In this document: positions 18,174 to 26,075 of the stretch, in pieces
How the letters are laid out: every line of letters begins with the position of its first letter
How positions within the stretch are numbered: position 1 is the stretch's first letter
Assembly (NCBI GenBank): GCA_027450185.1
Contig: DAIDKF010000003.1
Coordinates: 62,001 to 126,000, forward strand
Origin: Granulicella sp.
GTDB taxonomy: Bacteria > Acidobacteriota > Terriglobia > Terriglobales > Acidobacteriaceae
Direction of reading: 5' to 3'
DNA: 64,000 bases
Notes under the pieces: generated by a model
Seen by the model: the letters and a program-made list of their open reading frames with translations, nothing else
The model's database searches: none
Told to the model about the DNA's origin: nothing
Made by a program: the position numbers and the translations under genes

Positions 18174-19112
18174 ATGGCACGTTATCTCATCACTGGAATT
18201 GCTGGCTTCATCGGTTCTTCTTTGGCGCAGGCCTTGGTTGATCAGGGCCACGAAGTTAGCGGGTTCGATAACCTATCGACTGGAAACCTGGAGAACATCG
18301 CTGGAATCCGTGAGTCCATCAACTTCCAGGTCATGGATTTGCAGGATAAGGATGGAGTAAAAGATGCTTGCAAGGGGATAGATTTTATCCTGCATCAGGG
18401 GGCTCTGGCGTCCGTACCTCGGTCGGTGAAGGATCCTCTTGGTTCGCACGAGTCGAACATCGATGGAACGTTGAATCTGCTTCTCGCCGCAAGAGATGCA
18501 GGGGTGCGCCGCATCGTGTATGCGGCCTCGTCGTCCGCCTATGGGGATCAGCCGACGCAGCCGAAGCATGAAGACATGCTGCCCATGCCGTTGTCCCCTT
18601 ATGCAGTACAGAAATTGACCTGCGAATACTATATCCAGGCGTTCTATCGAGTGTATGGCCTGGAGGGCGTCTGTCTTCGGTACTTCAATATCTTTGGCCC
18701 GCGCCAGGCAGCAGATTCACCTTATTCAGGCGTTATTGCTCAATTCATCTTCAAGATGTTGGCAGGACAGACGCCAACGATCTTTGGTGATGGCAGCACG
18801 AGCCGTGATTTCACTTACATTGATAACGCTGTCAGCGCGAATCTCCTTGCGTGTCAGGCTCCTCGAGAGGTAGCGTCCGGCCGTGTATTTAATATTGGGA
18901 CAGGAAAGAGCAAAACCCTCAACGAGGTCTATGCGGGTATTGCGAGTATTCTAGGGTTCTCGGACAGTCCCATCTATGGTCCTCCGCGGGCTGGGGACAT
19001 CGCCCACTCGTTGGCCAGCATTGAACGAGCGAGCAACGAGCTCGGCTACAGCCCGAAGGCGGACTTCTATGAAGGTCTACAGAAGACGGTCGCGTGGTAC
19101 GCCGCAAAGTAA
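18174..19112 (+). CDS. NAD-dependent UDP-sugar 4-epimerase (GalE/WbpP type)
   Basis: 312-residue extended short-chain dehydrogenase. The Rossmann motif GIAGFIG is at residues 8-14, the catalytic triad has SSSAYG and Y143-x3-K147 in SPYAVQKL, and the RYFNIFGPRQ motif of UDP-sugar epimerases is present. The sequence is closer in pattern to UDP-GlcNAc/UDP-GlcNAcA epimerases of polysaccharide loci than to housekeeping GalE. ATG was chosen because GAGGGA lies just before it; an ATG five codons earlier lacks a site. A TATAAT hexamer at 18150-18155 could be its -10 element. It probably supplies a nucleotide sugar for the exopolysaccharide. Confidence 0.85.
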   Translation: MARYLITGIAGFIGSSLAQALVDQGHEVSGFDNLSTGNLENIAGIRESINFQVMDLQDKDGVKDACKGIDFILHQGALASVPRSVKDPLGSHESNIDGTLNLLLAARDAGVRRIVYAASSSAYGDQPTQPKHEDMLPMPLSPYAVQKLTCEYYIQAFYRVYGLEGVCLRYFNIFGPRQAADSPYSGVIAQFIFKMLAGQTPTIFGDGSTSRDFTYIDNAVSANLLACQAPREVASGRVFNIGTGKSKTLNEVYAGIASILGFSDSPIYGPPRAGDIAHSLASIERASNELGYSPKADFYEGLQKTVAWYAAK

Positions 19113-19261
19113 GGTTGTTCCCCTGCATTGGCCCGCGTTATAGCTCTTCTGTTCATTCCGCCGCGCGACATCACCAGGGGTCCTGGATAGAGGGTAGTAT
19201 CCAGAATAATTCGCACCTTGTTTTTGGTTGAGTTCTTTTACAAGTTTGTTGGGTGGGGTTG

Positions 19262-19297
19262 TTTTGCTCTTGCCCCGTGGAAGGGACAAGAGCAAAA
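19262..19297. terminator. Bidirectional intrinsic terminator
   Basis: Perfect 11-bp arms TTTTGCTCTTG/CAAGAGCAAAA flank a G/C-rich loop with further CCC/GGG pairing. It lies between the convergent epimerase and TPR genes, with A- and T-runs at the ends, so it can serve both strands. Confidence 0.75.
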
Positions 19298-19324
19298 GTT
19301 CAGACGATAGAGGCAATCTGTTGG

Positions 19325-21622
19325 TTAGCCAAGTGCCTGCAAAGCCTTATCTGCATCTTTCTGCGTTTGCGTGTTGGGTGCAAGGGCTGCCGCCTTCTTT
19401 AGATGTAAGATCGCATTCGCCTTATCTCCTAGCTTGCTGTAGGTCATTCCTAGATGGTATTGAATGGAGGCGTTATCGGGAGAGATCTTGAGGGCGCTCT
19501 CCAGAAGATCACGGGCAGAGCCGTAGGTTCCCTTGTAGTAGTATGCCCACGCCAAGGTGTCGGCAGTGTTGGGAGAGTTAGGCATACCGCGATGCGCTGC
19601 TTCGGCAAGTGAAAGAGCTACATCGATGTCCTGACCACTCTCCATCATTATGTAGGCAAGATTGTTCGCAGCAACTGGCTGATCAGGCTGAATTGCAAGC
19701 GCTTTCTTGTAGTCGTTCGTGGCCGATTGAGTATCCCCCCGGGCTTCCTCGAGGGCTCCCAGAATTGAGTCAGCACGTGCGTCATTCGGATGGCTGGCAG
19801 TCCAACTCTTCCATTGGTTGACCGCCGCCTGAACGTTTCCCTGCATCATCTCGGCGCGCGTGTAGTCGATGACCGCGGCACCATCTGCCGGGTTCAACTG
19901 CATCGCCTTTTGAGCCGCTGCAATCGCCTCAGGAGCATTTCTCGCTCGAATCTGCAACTCCGAGAGGAGGTCATACATGTCGCTGTTGGATGGGGCCTTC
20001 GCAATCTGTTGCTGCACTCTGGCAAGTGCCGCTCCAGGCTGATTTTGATGCAGGTCATACGCAACAAGAATGCGTAGCGCACGCGCCGCGTTCGGGTTCG
20101 AAGTGAGCGCTTGCTCCAGCAATGCCTTGCCTTGGGGAATGTGATTCTGGGTCAGTCGCATGGCTCCTAACTCTTCAGCGGCAGAGGAGTTATTCGCGTC
20201 TTTTTGTAGTGCCATCTGAAAGTCGGCGTCAGCTTTGTCTTCCTGCTGCTGATGAAGTTCAGCCAAGCCCCTCCAGAAGTAGGCGTCGGATAAATCAGGA
20301 TGATTTCCGAGAGTAGTGTTCGCGACCTGCGTCAGCAGGTTGTAGTCTCCAAGCTGATTCGCAACGCTGGCCAATCCTCTTGCTGCGTTGATGTTGGATG
20401 GATCAATATGCGCTGCTGCCTGAAAGCTCTTCTCTGCAACGCCCATATCTCCTTTTGCCTGCGCGGCCTGCCCCAGCCAGAGCTGAATCGTTAGATTATC
20501 CGGAGCATTTTTTTCTGCCTTTTGTAGGGCGATGTAGGCATCATTGACCTTCCCCGCCTGTAGCAGCAGTACGCCGTTCAATACCTCAACCTGAGGATCA
20601 CTTCCATTGGACTTCATCAACTCATCTACGACAGCGGTTGCTTGTGAGAAGTTCTTCTGTTGCATCAGAATGTGCACATAGGTCACCTTGAGAGGAATGC
20701 TCTTCGGATGTTTGGCCACCAGTGCGGAATAAACGGAAGCGGCTTTATCAACCTGTCCCGTACGCGCATAGTAGTTCCACAGCAGATCAGCGCCCTGGGT
20801 TGTGTCTGCGAGCAGCTCAGTACCCTGCAGGAGAGTGGACTCTGCCGCCGTTTTGTTGTCCGACCTGTAATACATTCCTACCAGGGTCATCCTTGCCCGA
20901 AGATTGGTTGGATCAAGGTCTAGGGCTGTCTTCGCCTGCTGTTCTGCCCCCTGTAGGTCACCCTTTTTCTCCAGCATCGAGGACAATACAAGATGCGCCG
21001 TTATGTTCTTGGGGTCGAGCGCGATGGCCTTCTGCAGTTGATCCTCCGCCGATTGCTCCTGCGCCGGATCTGAGCCCAGGATCAACGCAAGCGAGGTGTG
21101 GAAGTTGGAGCGGTTCGGATCGATGGCTAACGCGTGTTGTATCTGCGCAAGCGCTGCCTGGCGGTCCCCCTGCGCAAGAGCGATACTTGAAAGCAAGGCA
21201 AATGCATCCGGATTATTTGCCTGGAGCGCCAAAACCGCCTTGGCCTGATCCATACTTCGAGGATATTGGCGGGCCGCCAGCAGTAACGTTCCAAGATCCA
21301 GATGGGCCTGAACATTTTTAGGATCTAAATCCACTGTCTTCTGTAGTTCCGCATAAGCACCTGAAAAAGCCCCTAGTTTCATATAGGCCTTGGCCAGATC
21401 GTAGTGCGCCGCTGCATAGTTGTGATCCACCTTGATTGCATTGGAAAATTGGATGACTGCTTCCTGCTGCTTTCCCTCGGCAGCATAGTGCTCCCCGCTC
21501 TTCAGGTACTTCAGCTTCTTGACGTTGGGATCCCGCGAGCACCCCTGAAGCAGCCCCACGCTGATGGATAAGACCAATAGTGCCGAACACCGAACCGCTC
21601 CCTGTCTATGTAGCATCGTCAT
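19325..21622 (-). CDS. TPR-repeat lipoprotein of the exosortase locus (PrsT-like)
   Basis: About 765 residues. The N-terminal lipoprotein signal ends in the lipobox LLQGC, so it is probably outer-membrane anchored. The rest is tetratricopeptide repeats along the whole length, with units such as AAHYDLAKAYMKLGAFSGAY and VAANNLAYIMMESGQDIDVA. Giant TPR lipoproteins of this kind accompany exosortase/PEP-CTERM systems, where they likely help polymer secretion. The ATG chosen has GGAAGGAAG before it; an in-frame ATG five codons earlier would overlap that site. It follows epsI on the same strand with a 130-bp gap and has a strong hairpin after it. Confidence 0.85.
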   Translation of the reverse strand: MTMLHRQGAVRCSALLVLSISVGLLQGCSRDPNVKKLKYLKSGEHYAAEGKQQEAVIQFSNAIKVDHNYAAAHYDLAKAYMKLGAFSGAYAELQKTVDLDPKNVQAHLDLGTLLLAARQYPRSMDQAKAVLALQANNPDAFALLSSIALAQGDRQAALAQIQHALAIDPNRSNFHTSLALILGSDPAQEQSAEDQLQKAIALDPKNITAHLVLSSMLEKKGDLQGAEQQAKTALDLDPTNLRARMTLVGMYYRSDNKTAAESTLLQGTELLADTTQGADLLWNYYARTGQVDKAASVYSALVAKHPKSIPLKVTYVHILMQQKNFSQATAVVDELMKSNGSDPQVEVLNGVLLLQAGKVNDAYIALQKAEKNAPDNLTIQLWLGQAAQAKGDMGVAEKSFQAAAHIDPSNINAARGLASVANQLGDYNLLTQVANTTLGNHPDLSDAYFWRGLAELHQQQEDKADADFQMALQKDANNSSAAEELGAMRLTQNHIPQGKALLEQALTSNPNAARALRILVAYDLHQNQPGAALARVQQQIAKAPSNSDMYDLLSELQIRARNAPEAIAAAQKAMQLNPADGAAVIDYTRAEMMQGNVQAAVNQWKSWTASHPNDARADSILGALEEARGDTQSATNDYKKALAIQPDQPVAANNLAYIMMESGQDIDVALSLAEAAHRGMPNSPNTADTLAWAYYYKGTYGSARDLLESALKISPDNASIQYHLGMTYSKLGDKANAILHLKKAAALAPNTQTQKDADKALQALG

Positions 21623-21752
21623 CGTACTTCCTTCCATCCTAATAAATAAACTCTGCGCTTTGCTGCAAACTATTCGTCCTGCCAGAGTGTTTAATTTTAT
21701 TAATTGCGTACTGCAAGATAATTTTTTTAGTAAGCCATGGCTGATGGCTTGG

Positions 21753-22409
21753 TTAGTTAGGAATAAATCGTGGCAGTATCGGTGCTAACTTGTCGGCAAA
21801 CGTGATGAGCCTTGCCTGCGCAGTTGGCAGAGACTCATCTGGCTGAAGTGGTGTTACCAACCGGACTAGCGCTCCATCCGTCCGATTCCAGCGCACTGCA
21901 TCGGCCATCATATAAGCCTTGGCCAGATAATCATTCGCAATACTGCGGCCGTGCGCAAGGTACCAGTAGAGAACAACCTGCTTGTATGTTCCATTCGTGA
22001 TCACGTACTCACCTACCGCGTAGTTCTTAAGTCCTGGTCTTTCCAGATAAATCGTTCGGGCGGAGGCAAAGGTCCAGCCCGCCCCTGGAAGACAGTTTTG
22101 CGGAGAGTGGATGGATTGTCCCGTGCGTTGCGTTGGGAAGTAGCCGATGAAGAGCGAGATGGGCGGACTGGGTATGTTACTGGGTGGTGTCGAGTGATTA
22201 TAGATGCGATTGAGGAAGCGTCCATCTCCCAGCACAAGCAGCGTGTCCTGTGTAATCGGAACATCTTCCCCAATCCACGTGCCAATGGTCTGTGGCAGCA
22301 GACTGAGCTCCTGGCTGGGAGGTACGCGATCCACATTGCCACGCAGGCGCAGAGTCGTAAGCGTAGCTAACAAGAGAACAATAACAACCCAATAGCGAGG
22401 CGACTTCAT
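21753..22409 (-). CDS. epsI: EpsI, exosortase-associated protein
   Basis: 218 residues. A membrane-spanning N-terminus (YWVVIVLLLATLTTL) is followed by the EpsI domain: LPQTIGTWIGEDVPI, then SPQNCLPGAGWTFA and the VLYWYLAHGRSIANDYLAKAYMMADA stretch. EpsI is found fused to, or directly after, exosortase in exopolysaccharide loci and is thought to act in export or processing; its activity is unknown. The start overlaps the exosortase stop (ATGA), giving translational coupling. Confidence 0.92.
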   Translation of the reverse strand: MKSPRYWVVIVLLLATLTTLRLRGNVDRVPPSQELSLLPQTIGTWIGEDVPITQDTLLVLGDGRFLNRIYNHSTPPSNIPSPPISLFIGYFPTQRTGQSIHSPQNCLPGAGWTFASARTIYLERPGLKNYAVGEYVITNGTYKQVVLYWYLAHGRSIANDYLAKAYMMADAVRWNRTDGALVRLVTPLQPDESLPTAQARLITFADKLAPILPRFIPN

Positions 22410-23323
22410 TTGGTCTTCCTGCTTGCTGAGGGGATGAGGTTCATCGCAGTATGAACGAGATATAGACAGCTAAGCGACACGATAAACATGAGCCAGCCGG
22501 AAAATTCATGGAAGAATCCTACGGCTTTGTCCGGATTCCAGTACTGCACACACAATCCTGTACCAACAATCCGTGCAGCATTGGCAATCACGGCGATCGG
22601 AATGCTCGCGAGCGCCAATATAACTCTTCGCCATGTGCGTCGTTCCAGAAAATATCCATAGAAGATCGCGATGGCAAACAGGCTCATCAGCGAACGGATA
22701 CCGCTGCACGCCTCAGCAACTTCGAGTTGCATCGTTGGCAATTGAATAATATTCCCATCCCGTAGGACCGGAACGCCGAAAAGAGGCAGGAGCAAACTCG
22801 CCATTCTTGAGGCCAGCAGCTGCAATGGAAACGTAATTTGATTAAATATGACGGCTGGAATCGGAATCGCGAGTAAGAGGACAAGAATGGCAAACCGAAC
22901 TTCCCGCAGGATGGCCCTTCCAAAGAGTGTCCAGACTACCCCCCCGAAGAGCATCACCAGCGAAAGTCGGGAGAGAAACAACTCGGCTCCATAGATTCCA
23001 AGAAACAGAACCATGATCGCAGCCAGAACCAGCCAGATGCCTGTCCAACTTTGTTGTATCGGAGTCTCGCGGAGAATCTTCCGCTTGTCCCACAGTAGAA
23101 ATGCTGCAAATGGAGGTACGAGAAAGCCATGCGAGAAGTCAGGATTGCTGTACCAGTCCAGTACTAACTTGCCAATAACTTGATAGTAAACAGCCAGGAC
23201 GACGAGAATGAGAAGGACATGAGGCAACCATGAGAGCAATACCCCAGGCTCTGACGTTGAAGAGGGCGACCGATTGCAGTCGAGGGAGCGGGTTGGATCA
23301 GGTGCGAGTTGAGCATCTGTCAT
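22406..23323 (-). CDS. xrtA: Exosortase (XrtA/EpsH family)
   Basis: Membrane transpeptidase-like enzyme that recognises PEP-CTERM tails and processes them at the cytoplasmic membrane. 305 residues with about eight membrane helices. The invariant residues are Cys206 in EACSGIRS, Arg251 in IANAARIVGTG and His272 in FHEFSGW. The start ATG begins MTDAQLAP; a longer frame upstream has no site. A sigma-54-type promoter lies 30 bp upstream. Two proteins with PEP-CTERM tails, encoded 11-13 kb away, are likely substrates. The subfamily symbol is by resemblance and by its neighbours; another Xrt class is possible. Confidence 0.93.
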   Translation of the reverse strand: MTDAQLAPDPTRSLDCNRSPSSTSEPGVLLSWLPHVLLILVVLAVYYQVIGKLVLDWYSNPDFSHGFLVPPFAAFLLWDKRKILRETPIQQSWTGIWLVLAAIMVLFLGIYGAELFLSRLSLVMLFGGVVWTLFGRAILREVRFAILVLLLAIPIPAVIFNQITFPLQLLASRMASLLLPLFGVPVLRDGNIIQLPTMQLEVAEACSGIRSLMSLFAIAIFYGYFLERRTWRRVILALASIPIAVIANAARIVGTGLCVQYWNPDKAVGFFHEFSGWLMFIVSLSCLYLVHTAMNLIPSASRKTK

Positions 23324-23352
23324 GCTGAAAAGTATCCTTCGCCGATAACTCC

Positions 23353-23368
23353 AGCAATTCCGCTGCCA
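23353..23368 (-). promoter_or_regulatory. Sigma-54 (-24/-12) promoter of the exosortase operon
   Basis: Read on the minus strand the site is TGGCAGCGGAATTGCT. It matches the consensus TGGCACG-N4-TTGCW except at two positions (GC for CG), with exactly 10 nt between GG and GC. Transcription would begin near 23342, about 19 nt before the exosortase ATG. Confidence 0.7.
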
Positions 23369-23883
23369 CAATGAAAGACCGATGAGGTTTATCTGTCAAG
23401 GCTTTGAGAGTTCTTAGGTGTGAGGCTCCGCATCGATCGGCAACTCCCTCTATTGCCGCGTTAGAGATCATTCCGCGGTACGGAAAGCGCTGCATCGAGG
23501 CCATGCTGCGGAGACAATATGCTGGGCATCGTGGATCAGAACGATTGCAAGCAAGAGGCTTGCCCTAGTACCGCCATCCTGCAAATCTGCGCTTGCGATC
23601 ATTGTGCCCTTGGCCGGATAGCATTGTAAGACATTGAAAATAAATGGCGTATGAAGAATTTGGATAGCTTCGCAGGCCTCTGAGAGGATGCACCGCTTGC
23701 TCGCTCCTTGCTGAACGAGCTGCTGAACAAAAAATAGATATAGATATAGAGGTGATCCGTCTGTCCTGAGTGCGAGGCAGAGCCCGTGCTGCCTCAGCGG
23801 GCGACTCATTGCGTGCGGGCCGCACTTCCCGGTATGCGGTTGGAAAGAATCCGAGACCAGAGAGAGGAAGTCTCCTAGCCAAT

Positions 23884-23937
23884 ATGGAAAAGTTTTTCCA
23901 TCTTTTACAGCGTCGTGCATCACTTTCTTGTAAAAGA
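23884..23937. promoter_or_regulatory. Two overlapping dyads, candidate activator sites
   Basis: ATGGAAAA-GT-TTTTCCAT (23884-23901) is a perfect palindrome with 8-bp arms. TCTTTTAC/GTAAAAGA (23901-23937) is a perfect 8-bp inverted repeat sharing its edge. They lie 140-170 bp upstream of the -24 element of the Wza-like operon, the usual range for enhancer-binding proteins. Confidence 0.45.
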
Positions 23938-24010
23938 GTTCAGCCTCTTACGCATTCTGCAGCGCGGCTACTCCGTTTTATGACGGTAATAATCAGAAAA
24001 TAATAGGCTT

Positions 24011-24045
24011 GATACTCTTTCCCTCATTTTCATCAAAAGAGTATC
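24011..24045. promoter_or_regulatory. 10-bp dyad upstream of the Wza-like operon
   Basis: GATACTCTTT and AAAGAGTATC form perfect 10-bp arms around a 15-nt spacer, ending 17 bp before the -24/-12 promoter. It could be an operator or a terminator-like hairpin; its position favours regulation. Confidence 0.45.
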
Positions 24046-24061
24046 TGCAACTTTTTGCGTT

Positions 24062-24077
24062 TGGCCCGTGTCATGCA
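24062..24077 (+). promoter_or_regulatory. Sigma-54 (-24/-12) promoter of the exopolysaccharide operon
   Basis: TGGCCCGTGTCATGCA matches TGGCACG-N4-TTGCA except at two positions, with 10 nt between GG and GC. The predicted start near 24088 leaves a short leader containing TAAGGAG before the ATG at 24103. Confidence 0.65.
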
Positions 24078-24102
24078 ACAGGTTTGAGCCTAAGGAGTTC
24101 TC

Positions 24103-24768
24103 ATGAGTGTAACGCTACAGAAAGAGCGATCGATCCCCCGGCTGTCTGCCTACGCTCAGGTCTGGGGTGTCCTTCTGTTGTCGGCATCTGCCGGCATGGC
24201 CCAGACGCTTGCGAAGCCGGTATTAACCCAGACGGTACCGCCGACCGAGAGTAGTCCGCAGGTTGCCCCTGTAGCGGACACGGACGGTTCCCGCTATGTG
24301 ATCGGAGCGGATGACTCGCTACAGATAACTGTATGGCAGGAGCCGAGCCTCTCTGGAACCTTTCCGGTTCGTCCGGATGGGATGATTTCTCTCGTTTTGC
24401 TGGGAGATATCCCCGCAGCCGGGCTCACGCCCATGCATCTTGCGCATGACATTACTGTGAAGCTGAAGAAGTTCATTCAGGACCCGGTCGTCTCTGTGGT
24501 TGTGGCAGCGGTAAATAGCCAAAGAATTTATCTGGTGGGCGAGGTTCTTAAGGCTGGCCCCATTGTGCTGTCTCCGGGCATGACGCCGCTGCAGGCGATT
24601 GCACAGGCGGGCGGGCTTTCCCCCTACACGAATGGCAAGCATATCTATATTCTGCGCGGACCTCAAGGGAAACAGCAGAAGATACCGTTCAACTATCGCC
24701 TGGCCCTCAAGGGCGATAACCGTCAGGACGTGCCCCTCCTTCCAGGGGACACGATCGTGGTCCCATGA
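24103..24768 (+). CDS. Polysaccharide export protein (Wza-like, Poly_export/SLBB)
   Basis: Periplasmic or outer-membrane export component, 221 residues. A signal peptide (VWGVLLLSASAGMAQ) without a lipobox cysteine is followed by a Poly_export domain (YVIGADDSLQITVWQEPSLS, FPVRPDGMISLVLLGDI) and one SLBB domain (RIYLVGEVLKAGPIVLSPGM to GGLSPYTNGKHIYILR). The length is typical of the short exporters in exosortase loci. TAAGGAG lies five bases before the ATG. It is the first gene of a six-gene operon read from the sigma-54 promoter just upstream, and its stop overlaps the next start. Confidence 0.9.
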   Translation: MSVTLQKERSIPRLSAYAQVWGVLLLSASAGMAQTLAKPVLTQTVPPTESSPQVAPVADTDGSRYVIGADDSLQITVWQEPSLSGTFPVRPDGMISLVLLGDIPAAGLTPMHLAHDITVKLKKFIQDPVVSVVVAAVNSQRIYLVGEVLKAGPIVLSPGMTPLQAIAQAGGLSPYTNGKHIYILRGPQGKQQKIPFNYRLALKGDNRQDVPLLPGDTIVVP

Positions 24769-26066
24769 GGATATCCATGAAAACCCGCCTTGTGGTGCCT
24801 CTCCTCTTCTTGGTGCTCGGCTCGCTTGCTTGCGCCCAGATGCAAGGCCCAGCAACATCGCCCTCTCCCGGGTTTGGCTTCTCCCTTCCTACCGTGGAGG
24901 GAACACTAACCTATGCGCTGACGGGCTCTGAGTCGGCTGCAAGTGGAGCTGGTTATGGAAATACGGTAGCAAGCGAAACTATCCTGAGCGGGGATCTGGC
25001 CTATCTGTCATCGAGCCAGACGAAGCCCTTCAGTCTCGTATATTCCGGTGGCTACATGTATACCAATATGCCCGGATACCCAGCGTCCTCGACGTTTCAG
25101 AATCTTGCGCTCTCACAGGTGGTCGCAACCAAGAACTGGAACTTTGTGGCGAGCGACGCAGTGAGCTATCTTCCGCAATCCCCCATCGTAGGGTTTTCCG
25201 GAATCCCTGGTATTGGAGACATCGGTGTTACTCCCGTGCAGTTGGGAGACCAGCCGGCTCAAAGCATCCTCACCGATTATGGAGTCAGCGTATCCAATGG
25301 ACTTAGCGGGGGAGTTACTCGCCAGATTACTGGCAGCACGTCCATCGTAGGATCGGCATCGTGGCAGATCCTTCACTACTTTAATAATGTAGGCATCAAT
25401 TCTACGGGAGAGTATGCGACGCTTGGCCCTAATCACCGCATCGATGCCCGCAGCTCGGTCGGTGCCAGTGTCACCTATGGCTATACCTCGGAGCAGTTTC
25501 AAAACATCAATCTCCCTTTCACCACGGAAGGGCTGATGCTTCAATATCAGCGCCAATGGTCGCGTACTCTCAGCATGAGTGTCTCTGCCGGCCCTCAAAG
25601 AACCTACGGTACGGGGGCCTCTGAAGCCTTCATGCCGGCCCAGATCGATTTCGTCGCTAACGCTGCACTCACCTACACCAGGAAAGTGACGAGTGCCAGC
25701 CTCATCTATAGCCGTGCTACAAACGGAGGTTCGGGTGTCGTCTATGGAGCACTAACAGATACCGTGTCGCTTTCCGCGCAGCGTCAAATGGGCCGCAAGT
25801 GGCAGGCAGCAGTAACTGGCTCCTATTTCAGGAGTATCGCGTTGGCGCAGGTTCCTGGCTTCAACGAGAATTACCAGGGCACCGACGGCAGTGTTCAGAT
25901 ATCTCGACAAATCAGCCGATCTTTATCTGGTTATGTCAGCTATACAGCCCTCACTCAATCCGCTTTGACCCCGGGAGTCTCGCAAAATGTCTTCAGCGGG
26001 TTCGGGCAAGTCTTTGCGGCGGGAATCACCTATTCACCCGGGGCTATTCATCCCGGCCACTTCTAA
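24765..26066 (+). CDS. Outer-membrane beta-barrel protein of the exopolysaccharide operon
   Basis: 433 residues with a signal peptide (LVVPLLFLVLGSLACAQ). The body alternates polar and hydrophobic residues in many short strands, ending in ...IHPGHF, where a terminal aromatic residue is typical of outer-membrane barrels. The first ATG overlaps the previous stop; a second ATG four codons on is as likely. Barrel proteins in this position in exosortase loci are thought to help polymer or protein passage through the outer membrane. No subfamily is assigned. Confidence 0.75.
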   Translation: MRISMKTRLVVPLLFLVLGSLACAQMQGPATSPSPGFGFSLPTVEGTLTYALTGSESAASGAGYGNTVASETILSGDLAYLSSSQTKPFSLVYSGGYMYTNMPGYPASSTFQNLALSQVVATKNWNFVASDAVSYLPQSPIVGFSGIPGIGDIGVTPVQLGDQPAQSILTDYGVSVSNGLSGGVTRQITGSTSIVGSASWQILHYFNNVGINSTGEYATLGPNHRIDARSSVGASVTYGYTSEQFQNINLPFTTEGLMLQYQRQWSRTLSMSVSAGPQRTYGTGASEAFMPAQIDFVANAALTYTRKVTSASLIYSRATNGGSGVVYGALTDTVSLSAQRQMGRKWQAAVTGSYFRSIALAQVPGFNENYQGTDGSVQISRQISRSLSGYVSYTALTQSALTPGVSQNVFSGFGQVFAAGITYSPGAIHPGHF

Positions 26067-26075
26067 GGAAATCGC

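Larger units (their letters stand above)
23369..24061. other. Divergent regulatory region of the exosortase locus
   Basis: About 690 bp between the two sigma-54 sites. It holds three perfect dyads in its right half (listed separately) and a short ATAGAT triplet at 23734-23751. A minus-strand frame of 151 codons (23468-23923) is open but has no recognisable domain and starts within a dyad; I treat it as non-coding. Confidence 0.5.

Noticed and set aside
23468-23923. Minus-strand frame of 151 codons in the exosortase regulatory region
   Set aside because: No domain, Cys/His-rich composition and a start within a palindrome; a non-coding reading fits better.
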